From NCBI GenBank assembly GCA_964580655.1, contig CAZOMR010000100.1, positions 1-11,416 on the forward strand: a DNA stretch of 11,416 nucleotides, given 5' to 3'. Position 1 is the stretch's first letter; each line of letters begins with the position of its first letter. Below are positions 1 to 7,025 of the stretch, in pieces. Source of the stretch: CAZOMR01 sp964580655 (GTDB taxonomy: Bacteria; RBG-13-61-14; CAZOMR01). The notes below the pieces were generated by a model. It searched no databases, was not told the DNA's origin, and saw only the letters and a list, made by a program, of their open reading frames with translations. A program made the translations under genes and the position numbers.

Positions 1-7
1 GAGACCC

Positions 8-32
8 TAAACATCCTCCTAAGAGGTGTTTA
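8..32. repeat. Imperfect inverted repeat (hairpin) upstream of the argG promoter
   Basis: The left arm TAAACA-T-CCTC (8-18) pairs with the right arm GAGGTGTTTA (23-32) across a 4-base loop (CTAA). This gives ten base pairs with one bulged T at position 14. No run of T follows on either strand, so it is not a classical intrinsic terminator. It could be the remains of a terminator for a gene to the left, or a protein-binding site lying about 25 bp upstream of the -35 box. It does not match the ARG-box consensus I know from E. coli. The pairing is directly visible; its role is unknown. Confidence 0.55.
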
Positions 33-57
33 CCATGTGTTGAACCTGTACAGATGG

Positions 58-86
58 TTGACAAAAAGGAAAAAGCGAATTAAAAT
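58..86 (+). promoter_or_regulatory. Sigma-70-type promoter for argG and probably the whole operon
   Basis: A perfect -35 hexamer TTGACA (58-63) is followed by a 17-base spacer and TAAAAT (81-86), one mismatch from the consensus TATAAT. Transcription would start near 92-94, giving a leader of only about 25 bases before the argG start codon at 119. Because the seven downstream genes are tightly packed and no other promoter was seen before 11365, this is the likely main promoter for all of them. No start site has been measured, so the assignment rests on sequence match and position. Confidence 0.75.
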
Positions 87-98
87 CCTCTGGATTTT
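82..98. promoter_or_regulatory. Perfect 7-bp inverted repeat over the -10 box and start site; candidate operator
   Basis: AAAATCC (82-88) and GGATTTT (92-98) are exact reverse complements separated by TCT. The dyad covers five of the six bases of the -10 box and the predicted transcription start, the usual place for a repressor to block RNA polymerase. Since transcription should start within the right arm, a full RNA hairpin would not form from this promoter, so a DNA-binding site is more likely than an RNA structure. Which regulator binds, if any, cannot be told; the neighbouring gene suggests a link to arginine or general amino-acid supply. Confidence 0.5.
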
Positions 99-118
99 CA
101 TGGGGAAAAAAAATAACG

Positions 119-1366
119 ATGGCAAAGAAAAAAATTATCCTCGCTTACTCCGGTGGCCTGGACACCTCGGTTATTTTGCGCTGGTTGATAGAGACCTATC
201 AAACAGAGGTTATAGCGCTCTATGTTGACCTGGGTCAGAAGGAAAGTGCCAGGCAGGCGCGTGCCAAGGCCCTCCGGACAGGGGCCAAGAAGGTTTACAT
301 AGAGGACTGCCGCGAGGAATTCGTCCGTGATTATGTCTTCGCCGCACTCAGGGCCAATGCGCGCTACGAGGACACATACCTTCTCGGCACCTCACTTGCC
401 CGCCCTCTTATCGGCCAGAAGATGGTCAGGACAGCCGCAAAAGAGAAGGCAGAGTATGTAGCGCATGGAGCCACGGGCAAGGGCAATGATCAGGCCCGCT
501 TCGAGCTGACCTGCGCATCGCTTAACCCCAGGCTCAAAGTGATCGCGCCCTGGCGGGAATGGAAATTCATCTCCCGGGCCGACCTCATTGCCTATGCCAG
601 AAAACACAGGATACCGGTTCCGGTGACCGCTTCCAAACCTTACAGCTCAGACGCTAACCTGATGCATATAAGCTATGAAGGCGGGATACTGGAGGACCCG
701 ATGAACCCGCCCAGAGAGAACATGTTCAAGATGACTGTCTCGCCTCTGCGCGCACCGAATAAGCCGACCGAGATCACCCTGGAATTCAAGGCTGGCATTC
801 CCGTGGCAATAAATGGTCGCAGGTATTCTCCTGCACGCCTGCTGGAGCGGCTCAACCGGATCGGAGGGCGAAACGGGATCGGCAGAGTGGACATGGTGGA
901 AAGCCGGTTCGTGGGAATGAAGTCCCGAGGGGTGTATGAGACCCCCGGCGTGAGCATCCTTCAGGCCGGCCACAAGGCCCTTGAGAGCTTGACCCTGGAC
1001 AGGGAGTTGATATTTCTCAAGGATTCACTTATGCCGCAGTATGCGCGGCTGGTCTATTACGGGTTCTGGTTCTCGCCGGAGCGCGTGGCTCTGCAGGGAC
1101 TTATTGACGGGACGCAGAAGAATGTAACAGGCAGGGTGCGGCTCAAGCTTTACAAGGGCAACATCATCATCACAGGCCGCGAGTCGCCGAAGAGTCTTTA
1201 CCGCAAGGACATTGCAAGCTTTGAAGAGGCTGGTGGATACGACCAGGCCGATGCCACAGGGTTCATCAACCTGAATGCCCTGCGCCTCTCAATCGGGACC
1301 CTTGCAGAGAGAGAGAGTTTCCTCCAGACCCGTCGGGCCCGCGCTAAATCAAAAAAGAAGAAGTGA
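119..1366 (+). CDS. argG: Argininosuccinate synthase (EC 6.3.4.5)
   Basis: This cytoplasmic enzyme joins citrulline and aspartate, using ATP split to AMP and pyrophosphate, to make argininosuccinate, the penultimate step of arginine synthesis. The N-terminal PP-loop AYSGGLDTS lies at residues 9-17. The family motif YLLGTSLARP is at 87-96, and GATGKGNDQARFE, the second ASS signature, at 117-129. The segment ending SYEGGILEDP (185-194) belongs to the citrulline/aspartate site. The length of 415 residues is typical for the roughly 400-residue family. The C-terminus ends in an unusual basic tail (RRARAKSKKKK), possibly disordered. The ATG at 119 is chosen because the protein begins right before the PP-loop strand; its Shine-Dalgarno is weak (GGGGA, 102-106, 12 bases away). 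The stop codon overlaps the ribosome-binding site of the next gene, suggesting translational coupling. Confidence 0.97.
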   Translation: MAKKKIILAYSGGLDTSVILRWLIETYQTEVIALYVDLGQKESARQARAKALRTGAKKVYIEDCREEFVRDYVFAALRANARYEDTYLLGTSLARPLIGQKMVRTAAKEKAEYVAHGATGKGNDQARFELTCASLNPRLKVIAPWREWKFISRADLIAYARKHRIPVPVTASKPYSSDANLMHISYEGGILEDPMNPPRENMFKMTVSPLRAPNKPTEITLEFKAGIPVAINGRRYSPARLLERLNRIGGRNGIGRVDMVESRFVGMKSRGVYETPGVSILQAGHKALESLTLDRELIFLKDSLMPQYARLVYYGFWFSPERVALQGLIDGTQKNVTGRVRLKLYKGNIIITGRESPKSLYRKDIASFEEAGGYDQADATGFINLNALRLSIGTLAERESFLQTRRARAKSKKKK

Positions 1367-1368
1367 GG
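1365..1368 (+). promoter_or_regulatory. Shine-Dalgarno that fixes the aminotransferase start
   Basis: GAGG at 1365-1368 overlaps the argG stop codon (TGA, 1364-1366) and sits 6 bases before the ATG at 1375. It supports that ATG over the in-frame GTG at 1363, which would add only MRFA and has no clear site of its own at good spacing. Confidence 0.6.
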
Positions 1369-1374
1369 TTTGCT

Positions 1375-2505
1375 ATGGAGAAGAAGTTGCTAATGACCCC
1401 TGGTCCGACTCCTGTTCCGGAGTCCGTACTCCTTTCTATGGCGAGGCCGGTGATTCATCATCGGCACCCGGAATTCCGCGGCGTGCTGAAAGAGGTTCGC
1501 GAATTACTCAAATACCTGTTTGAGACAAAACAGGAGGTGATTGTCCTAGCCTCTTCCGGCACCGGGGCCATGGAGGGAGCCGTAAGCAATACCCTGTGCC
1601 GGGGAGACAGGGTGCTGGTAGTTGAGGCTGGCAAGTTCGGCGAACGCTGGAGCGATATTGCCAGGGCCTTCGGCCTCGAGGTGGAACAGATCGAGGTGCC
1701 CTGGGGCAAAGCTGTCTCGGCAAAGCAGGTCAAAAGTATGCTTGAGAAGGGCCAGCACAGGGCTGTGCTCATGCAGGCGAGCGAGACATCCACCGGGGTA
1801 AGACACCCGGTCAAGGAGATCGCGGACTACACGCGGGCCAGTGATACCTTGCTCATCGTGGACGGCATCACCGCGGTAGGGGTATTCCCGATTCCCTTTG
1901 ATGAATGGGGCCTGGATGTGCTCGTCACAGGTTCCCAGAAGGCGCTGATGCTACCGCCCGGCCTGGCCTTTGCCTGTCTCAGCGAGAAGGCGTGGAAGGC
2001 AAAGGATAAATCCGACCTGCCTTGCTACTATTTTGATTTTGCCAAAGAGAGAAAGAACCTGGAGACCAACCAGACATCCTATACTCCTGCGATCAGCCTG
2101 ATCATGGGTTTACAAGAGGCTCTTCGGCGGATCAAGGAGACCGGCCTGGAGAAGGTTTTTGCCGAGGTTGCACTCATGGCAAAAGCCACGCGCGAGGCCA
2201 TGCAGGCGATGGGACTCAAGCTTTATGCCCCTGATTCCCCGAGCGAGGCCGTGACTGCGGTGTTGGTGCCGGGTGGAATTGATGCCGGGCAAGTGGTCAA
2301 GATCATGCGGGACAAACATGGCATTGCCATTACCGGAGGTCAGGATCAGGCCAAGGGCAAGATATTCCGCGTCGCCCACATGGGCTATATCAGCCGGGGC
2401 GACATCGTTGCCATGATCGCGGCACTGGAGCAAACCCTCACGGAACTGGGACATTCCTTCCCTTCTGGCCACGGCGTGCAGAAGGCCACGGAATTACTCG
2501 CCTGA
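1375..2505 (+). CDS. Class V PLP aminotransferase, alanine/serine-glyoxylate type; probable phosphoserine aminotransferase role
   Basis: This is a fold-type I, pyridoxal-phosphate enzyme of the alanine-glyoxylate / serine-pyruvate aminotransferase group. The substrate-site start TPGPTPVP is at residues 8-15, the phosphate-binding loop SGTGAME at 61-67, the PLP-pyridine aspartate D163 in IVDGITAVG, and the PLP Schiff-base lysine K189 in TGSQKA. The likely carboxylate-binding arginine is R332 in FRVAHMGY. The length of 376 residues is normal for the family. It lies directly upstream of serA with a 34-bp gap. Since SerA makes 3-phosphohydroxypyruvate, this enzyme may transaminate that product to phosphoserine, taking the place of a classical SerC; the sequence alone cannot exclude alanine-glyoxylate or serine-pyruvate exchange. 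Family membership is near certain; the physiological substrate is inferred from context. Confidence 0.9.
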   Translation: MEKKLLMTPGPTPVPESVLLSMARPVIHHRHPEFRGVLKEVRELLKYLFETKQEVIVLASSGTGAMEGAVSNTLCRGDRVLVVEAGKFGERWSDIARAFGLEVEQIEVPWGKAVSAKQVKSMLEKGQHRAVLMQASETSTGVRHPVKEIADYTRASDTLLIVDGITAVGVFPIPFDEWGLDVLVTGSQKALMLPPGLAFACLSEKAWKAKDKSDLPCYYFDFAKERKNLETNQTSYTPAISLIMGLQEALRRIKETGLEKVFAEVALMAKATREAMQAMGLKLYAPDSPSEAVTAVLVPGGIDAGQVVKIMRDKHGIAITGGQDQAKGKIFRVAHMGYISRGDIVAMIAALEQTLTELGHSFPSGHGVQKATELLA

Positions 2506-2539
2506 TCAAGTCGCGAAAAGCTTAGAAGGAGTTAGTCAA

Positions 2540-4135
2540 ATGAAGGTATTGGTAAGCGACAAACTTGCGCCGGAGGGCTTGGAGGTCTTCAAGCAGGCAG
2601 ATGGCCTGGAATTGGATGTGAAGACCGGGCTCAAGCCTGATGAGTTGAAGCAGATAATCGCGGAATACGATGGCCTTGCGATCCGCTCGGCCACGAAGGT
2701 TACAAATGAGATCATCGAGGCCGCGCAAAACTTGAAGGTGGTCGGCCGGGCAGGCATAGGCGTGGACAATGTAGACCTGGCCGCGGCCACCACCCGCGGG
2801 ATAGTGGTCATGAACACCCCGGGAGGAAACGCCATGGCCGCGGCCGAGCACACTCTTTCACTGATGCTGGCCCTTGCCCGGAATATTCCCCAGGCCAGCG
2901 CCTCCATGAAGAGCGGAAAATGGGAGAAAAGCAAGTTCATGGGGGTAGAGGTCTGCGATAAAGTTCTCGGAGTGATTGGACTGGGAAATATAGGAAGAAT
3001 AGTAGCCGAGCGGGCACTGGGCCTGAAGATGAAGGTGATCGCTTATGATCCCTTTATAACCGAGGATGCCGCGGCAAAGCTCGGGGTTGAGATGGTGGAC
3101 ATGGACACACTCTTTACTCGCTCTAATTTCATCACAATTCACACGCCCAAGACCGAGGAGACCAGGGACCTTATCCGAAAGGACACGATAGCCAGGATGA
3201 AGCAGGGAGTCCGCGTGATCAACTGCGCTCGCGGGGGGATAGTCAACGAGGAGGACCTGTTGGAGGGACTCAAGTCCGGAAGGATCGCCGGTGCGGCCCT
3301 GGATGTCTTTGAGAAAGAGCCTCCGGATTCAGGCCCGCTTTTTGAACTGCCGAATGTGATATTAACACCCCACCTCGGAGCCAGCACGGGTGAGGCGCAG
3401 GTGAATGTCTCGGTGGCGATCGCCAGACAGATGGTTGGGTTCCTGCTGACCGGGACCATAACCAATGCGGTCAACTTTCCGTCCCTGAGCAGGGAAGCTC
3501 TCCAGCAGATTCAGCCCTACCTTAATCTGGCAGAGAGGATGGGCAAACTGACCGGACAGATTCTCAAGCAGGTCCGAAACATCACGGTCGAATACAGCGG
3601 CGAGGTTGCCGAACTGGAGACAAGGCCGATAACCCTGGCCGTGCTCAAGGGGGTTTTGGGGTCTTTCCTGGATGTGCCGGTAAATTATGTAAGCGCTCAG
3701 GCTCTGGCCAAAGAGCGTGGAGTAAATGTCCAGGAGACCACATCCTTTCAGTCTCATGATTTCGCAAGCTTGATCACACTCAAGATCACGGACGGAAAAT
3801 CCGAAGGCTCTGGAGGACCAGAGGTGCAGGAGATTTCCGGATCCCTTTTCGGCAAGAATGATCCCCGCATCGTGTATGTGGACGGCATCTACCTGGATGC
3901 AATTCCCGAGGGCGCCATGCTCATCATCCATAATCACGATCGCCCGGGCGTCATCGGAAACATCGGCACCACCCTGGGCAAGAACAACATCAATATCGGA
4001 CACTTTCAACTGGGCCGCAAAGGGGGAAAGGCACTCTGCATGGTCAACATAGACGCCCCGGCCCCGGAAGAGGTTCTTGACAGCCTGCGTAGTATTCCGA
4101 GTATTATCTCGGTGCGGCAGGTGCGGCTGGATTGA
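2540..4135 (+). CDS. serA: D-3-phosphoglycerate dehydrogenase, long form with ACT domain (EC 1.1.1.95)
   Basis: The enzyme oxidises 3-phosphoglycerate to 3-phosphohydroxypyruvate with NAD+, the first step of serine synthesis. The NAD-binding motif GLGNIG is at residues 147-152, with the ribose-binding acidic residue D170 at the end of the next strand. The catalytic set is visible: R231 (in CARGG), E260 (in FEKEP) and H278 (in LTPHLG). After the catalytic part comes an intervening (ASB-like) domain, roughly 325-450, and a C-terminal ACT domain from about 460 that begins LIIHNHDRPGVIGNIG. At 531 residues it matches the long type found in mycobacteria and many other bacteria, where the ACT domain senses serine; feedback inhibition by serine is therefore likely but not shown. 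A strong Shine-Dalgarno AGAAGGAG (2524-2531) lies 8 bases before the ATG. It follows the aminotransferase and precedes purA within the operon. Confidence 0.97.
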   Translation: MKVLVSDKLAPEGLEVFKQADGLELDVKTGLKPDELKQIIAEYDGLAIRSATKVTNEIIEAAQNLKVVGRAGIGVDNVDLAAATTRGIVVMNTPGGNAMAAAEHTLSLMLALARNIPQASASMKSGKWEKSKFMGVEVCDKVLGVIGLGNIGRIVAERALGLKMKVIAYDPFITEDAAAKLGVEMVDMDTLFTRSNFITIHTPKTEETRDLIRKDTIARMKQGVRVINCARGGIVNEEDLLEGLKSGRIAGAALDVFEKEPPDSGPLFELPNVILTPHLGASTGEAQVNVSVAIARQMVGFLLTGTITNAVNFPSLSREALQQIQPYLNLAERMGKLTGQILKQVRNITVEYSGEVAELETRPITLAVLKGVLGSFLDVPVNYVSAQALAKERGVNVQETTSFQSHDFASLITLKITDGKSEGSGGPEVQEISGSLFGKNDPRIVYVDGIYLDAIPEGAMLIIHNHDRPGVIGNIGTTLGKNNINIGHFQLGRKGGKALCMVNIDAPAPEEVLDSLRSIPSIISVRQVRLD

Positions 4136-4162
4136 TACCGGAGAAGGATAGGAGGTAAAGAG

Positions 4163-5452
4163 ATGACAGTCGCGGTCATGGTTGGCGCGCAGTGGGGTGA
4201 CGAGGGCAAGGGCAAGATTGTGGACCATTTTGCAAGCGAGGCGGATGTGGTTGTCCGGTTTCAGGGCGGCAACAACGCGGGACACACCCTTGTTGTGAAT
4301 GGACAGCAGACTGTCGTGCATTTAATCCCTTCGGGAATAATTCATCCGGGAAAGCTGTGCCTGATCGGCAATGGGGTGGTCGTGGACCCGAGGGTGCTTT
4401 GCGAGGAGATTGATTCGTTACGGGAGAAAGGCTACTTTGACGACTCGCGGCTTATCGTCTCGGACAGGGCAAACCTGATTATGCCTTACCACCGGATCGT
4501 GGACATAGCAGTGGAAAAGAGGAAAGGCGGAAGGAAGATCGGAACAACAGGCCGGGGCATTGGCCCAGCCTATTCTGACAAGATGGCTCGACTCGGACTC
4601 CGGTTCCATCATCTCACTGACCTGAAGCGCCTTTCGGATAGGCTCAGGGTAGTGCTGGAGGAGAAGAACCAGTACCTGACCCGTGTTCTTGATGAGGACC
4701 CGCTCAAGTTCGAGGATATATTCGAGGAATTCAAGGGTTATGCAGATCGGCTCGCGCGTTACTGCGGCAATGTTTCCAGGGTTATTGAAGAGGCTGTTCA
4801 TGCCGGGAAGAGGGTGCTGTTTGAAGGAGCGCAGGGCGCGATGCTCGACATTGACCACGGCACATATCCATTCGTAACATCATCCAATACCATCGCGGGC
4901 GCGGCTTGCACCGGCGCGGGCATTGGTCCGGGTTATATTGAAAAGGTGATCGGGATCAGCAAGGCCTATACCACCAGGGTCGGTAGCGGCCCATTTCCCA
5001 CCGAGCTAAGCGATGATACAGGAGACCGCCTGCGGGAGACCGGAGGCGAGTTCGGGGCCACCACGGGAAGACCCCGGAGGTGTGGCTGGCTGGATGTGGT
5101 GGCACTGCGCCACGCCCGGCGCATCAACAGCCTGGCCGAGATCATGGTCACCAAGCTGGATGTTCTCTCCGGCCTGGAAAGCCTCAAGGTCTGCACAGGA
5201 TACATCCATGAAGGCCGCACCATGGAGGACTTTCCCCCGGAGGTCGAGATGCTTGAGGCTGTGGACCCGAGTTACGAGGAGCTTCCCGGATGGCAGGAAG
5301 ACCTTCATGAATTCAGGGAATATAATGACTTGCCTGAAGCGGCCCGTGGCTACCTGTCAAGGATAGAGACTTTACTCGGGGTTAAAATTTCCGCGGTCTC
5401 AGTCGGACCGGAGCGTGTCCAGACCATTGTCATCAATCATCCGTTCAAATAA
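4163..5452 (+). CDS. purA: Adenylosuccinate synthetase (EC 6.3.4.4)
   Basis: PurA links aspartate to IMP using GTP, forming adenylosuccinate, the first committed step from IMP to AMP. The N-terminal signature QWGDEGKGK spans residues 10-18 and contains catalytic D13; the catalytic histidine is H41 in NNAGHTLV. Further family blocks are TTGRGIGPAYSDK in the first third, FEGAQGAMLDIDHGTYPFVTSS in the middle (abbreviated here to its key D-H-G-T-Y core), TTGRPRRCGWLD, and the C-terminal VSVGPER. The length of 429 residues is standard and nothing essential appears missing. A consensus Shine-Dalgarno AGGAGG (4150-4155) precedes the ATG by 7 bases. The gene follows serA by 27 bp. Its use of aspartate parallels ArgG at the head of the operon, and its reaction eventually yields fumarate through PurB. 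Confidence 0.97.
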   Translation: MTVAVMVGAQWGDEGKGKIVDHFASEADVVVRFQGGNNAGHTLVVNGQQTVVHLIPSGIIHPGKLCLIGNGVVVDPRVLCEEIDSLREKGYFDDSRLIVSDRANLIMPYHRIVDIAVEKRKGGRKIGTTGRGIGPAYSDKMARLGLRFHHLTDLKRLSDRLRVVLEEKNQYLTRVLDEDPLKFEDIFEEFKGYADRLARYCGNVSRVIEEAVHAGKRVLFEGAQGAMLDIDHGTYPFVTSSNTIAGAACTGAGIGPGYIEKVIGISKAYTTRVGSGPFPTELSDDTGDRLRETGGEFGATTGRPRRCGWLDVVALRHARRINSLAEIMVTKLDVLSGLESLKVCTGYIHEGRTMEDFPPEVEMLEAVDPSYEELPGWQEDLHEFREYNDLPEAARGYLSRIETLLGVKISAVSVGPERVQTIVINHPFK

Positions 5453-5475
5453 ATCATGTTTGCGAGGAGATACCA

Positions 5476-6981
5476 ATGAAAATTTTAGGAAGAGAGCTCA
5501 GCGTCAAAAATCTTATTGACAATCCGGACGATGATTTTCTGCGTCAGCGCTGTTTCAAATACGGTGCGCTCATCACCCAGTTTGGAAACCTGGCGGTGAT
5601 AAGCAAGGTCAAAAGCCGGAGTGCCAAGTTCACGGAGATCATCCTGCGTGATCCGACCCATAAAGAGAACGACCTTGTAGATGCGGTCTTTGCTTATCTC
5701 AAGACCAAGGATGTGATACAACTCGACCGGCGCATGTGCCAGCACCCTGATTTCAACTACGCGTGCAGATTATATGTCACTGAAGGATTCCCCCGTCTGC
5801 CGCTGATGTGGGGAAATACCATGTTCGAGCCGGAAAACAAAGACCCGGATTTCATCACCATCGCTGTCCCGGAGTGGCCCGAGCGGAAGGTTCTTGTCTT
5901 TCCCGAGCATGGCGTCACCTTGAGCCTGGGCACGGACTACAAGGGCGAGATAAAAAAGAGCATGTTGCGCCAGGTAATGTATTGGGTGAAGAAGAAGGGA
6001 TCCCTCGGTCTTCATGCCGGGTCAAAGATCATCCGTGTGGATAAAGGCAATGGCGTGGAAAATGTGGGTTTTATCTTTTTCGGACTATCTGGCACTGGCA
6101 AGACCTCGCTTACCTGCCACGGCCACTGGCTTTCCTCGCCCGAGGGCGTGGTCATCCGCCAGGACGATGTGGTCATCCTGCGCCAGGATGGAAGCTGTAT
6201 CGGGACAGAGGATTCCTTTTATGTCAAGACCGACGGCCTGGAACCCATGAACCAGCCTTTGATCTATGCGGCCTGCCTGTCCCCCCGGACCATCCTTGAG
6301 AATGTCATGATAAAGGGAGATAACAAGGAAGTGGACTTCATGGATACCTCCCTCACCTCCAATGGCCGGGCCATGGTCAAGCGCTCTGACCTGGCTTTCA
6401 CTGACAAGGAGGTGGACCTGCCCAAGGCCAATAACATCGTGTTCATCATGCGCCGTCGCGACATAGTCCCGCCGGTGATGAAGCTCGGCCCCGAATGGGG
6501 AGCCGCGGCTTTCATGCTCGGGGAATCCGTTGAGACCTCGGCAGGAGACCCTGCAAACGCGGGAAAGTCGCTCCGTGTCGTGGGGACCAACCCCTTTATC
6601 GTGGGCTCCGAGGCCGAAGAGGGGAACATCTTTCTCGAACTCCTGCGCAAGAACCAGGATCTTAACTGCTACATCATCAACACAGGCTCTATCGGAGGCG
6701 AGCAGGGTGGAGCCAAGATAACATTGAGGGAGACCGTGAAGATCATCGAGATGATAGCCCGGGATAAAATAGAATGGCGCCGCGATCCGTTCTGGGGATA
6801 CGATGTTCCCGTAGGTATCCCGGATGTCAGCCTGGAGAGGTTTGACCTGGCGAACTTTTACAACCGTGATGAGATCGAAAAACGCAGTAAGGATCTCAAG
6901 GCGGAAAGGCTTGCCTGGCTTGAGCAATTTGAAAAAGAGGGGATGTCATCCGAGATCATCAAGGCACTCAAGGGGGATTAA
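5476..6981 (+). CDS. Divergent ATP-type phosphoenolpyruvate carboxykinase
   Basis: By family, this enzyme would interconvert oxaloacetate plus ATP with PEP, CO2 and ADP, feeding gluconeogenesis in the cytoplasm. The PEPCK P-loop GLSGTGKT lies at residues 203-210. Compared from memory with E. coli PckA, the functional residues line up: RSxK at 48-51 (PckA R65 region), Y155 and K160-K161 in DYKGEIKKSM, the metal-binding H180, the D230-D231 pair, and R298 in SNGRAMVKR (R333). The later VPPVMKL and INTGSIGG blocks match VPPVSRL and VNTGWNG. Differences include a shorter N-terminus (501 versus about 540 residues), RSAKFT in place of RSPKDK, and K414 where PckA has the adenine-contacting R449. I have therefore not assigned pckA. 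The Shine-Dalgarno GAGGAG (5464-5469) gives a firm start. It sits 23 bp after purA, an unusual place for a PEPCK gene. An HPr-kinase-like role is unlikely given the length and the conserved substrate residues. Confidence 0.85.
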   Translation: MKILGRELSVKNLIDNPDDDFLRQRCFKYGALITQFGNLAVISKVKSRSAKFTEIILRDPTHKENDLVDAVFAYLKTKDVIQLDRRMCQHPDFNYACRLYVTEGFPRLPLMWGNTMFEPENKDPDFITIAVPEWPERKVLVFPEHGVTLSLGTDYKGEIKKSMLRQVMYWVKKKGSLGLHAGSKIIRVDKGNGVENVGFIFFGLSGTGKTSLTCHGHWLSSPEGVVIRQDDVVILRQDGSCIGTEDSFYVKTDGLEPMNQPLIYAACLSPRTILENVMIKGDNKEVDFMDTSLTSNGRAMVKRSDLAFTDKEVDLPKANNIVFIMRRRDIVPPVMKLGPEWGAAAFMLGESVETSAGDPANAGKSLRVVGTNPFIVGSEAEEGNIFLELLRKNQDLNCYIINTGSIGGEQGGAKITLRETVKIIEMIARDKIEWRRDPFWGYDVPVGIPDVSLERFDLANFYNRDEIEKRSKDLKAERLAWLEQFEKEGMSSEIIKALKGD

Positions 6982-6996
6982 ACCCGGGCTCAATCC
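6975..6996. repeat. Interrupted palindrome at the PEPCK stop codon
   Basis: GGATT (6975-6979) and AATCC (6992-6996) are mirror complements centred on CCCGGG (6983-6988); the AAA and CTC between them do not pair. The site overlaps the PEPCK stop codon (6979-6981). It lacks a T tract and the centre cannot form a normal loop, so I do not call it a terminator. It lies in the largest gap of the operon (44 bp), just where the content changes from central metabolism to the radical SAM/YfhO pair. It may be chance. Confidence 0.3.
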
Positions 6997-7011
6997 GGAA
7001 ACCTGATACAC

Positions 7012-7016
7012 GGGAG
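7012..7016 (+). promoter_or_regulatory. Shine-Dalgarno that supports a TTG start for the radical SAM gene
   Basis: GGGAG at 7012-7016 lies 9 bases before the TTG at 7026. The only other nearby in-frame start, GTG at 7032, would be 15 bases away, which is too far. The resulting N-terminus MRVLLIRP is also the usual opening of the B12-binding-domain radical SAM proteins. Confidence 0.6.
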
Positions 7017-7025
7017 AAGCAAAAT

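Noticed and set aside
37..228. Small + strand open frame (63 codons) overlapping the promoter and the start of argG
   Set aside because: It begins upstream of the predicted transcription start and continues out of frame through the PP-loop region of argG. The internal ATG at 100 in the same frame could form a leader peptide start, but there is no good ribosome site and it does not stop before argG.
1363..1374. Upstream GTG start for the aminotransferase
   Set aside because: The ATG at 1375 has a properly spaced GAGG and fits the usual N-terminus of the family; the extra four residues add nothing.
3362..4321. Antisense open frame of 319 codons opposite serA and the start of purA
   Set aside because: It runs across two well-supported genes, its translation shows no recognisable domain or hydrophobic core, and long antisense frames are expected opposite GC-rich third codon positions.
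6085..6927. Antisense open frame of 280 codons opposite the PEP carboxykinase gene
   Set aside because: It is wholly covered by a gene with clear catalytic motifs and shows no family features of its own; treated as a shadow frame.
6975..6996. Intrinsic terminator between the PEP carboxykinase and radical SAM genes
   Set aside because: The symmetric sequence has a self-complementary centre with no usable loop and no following T run.
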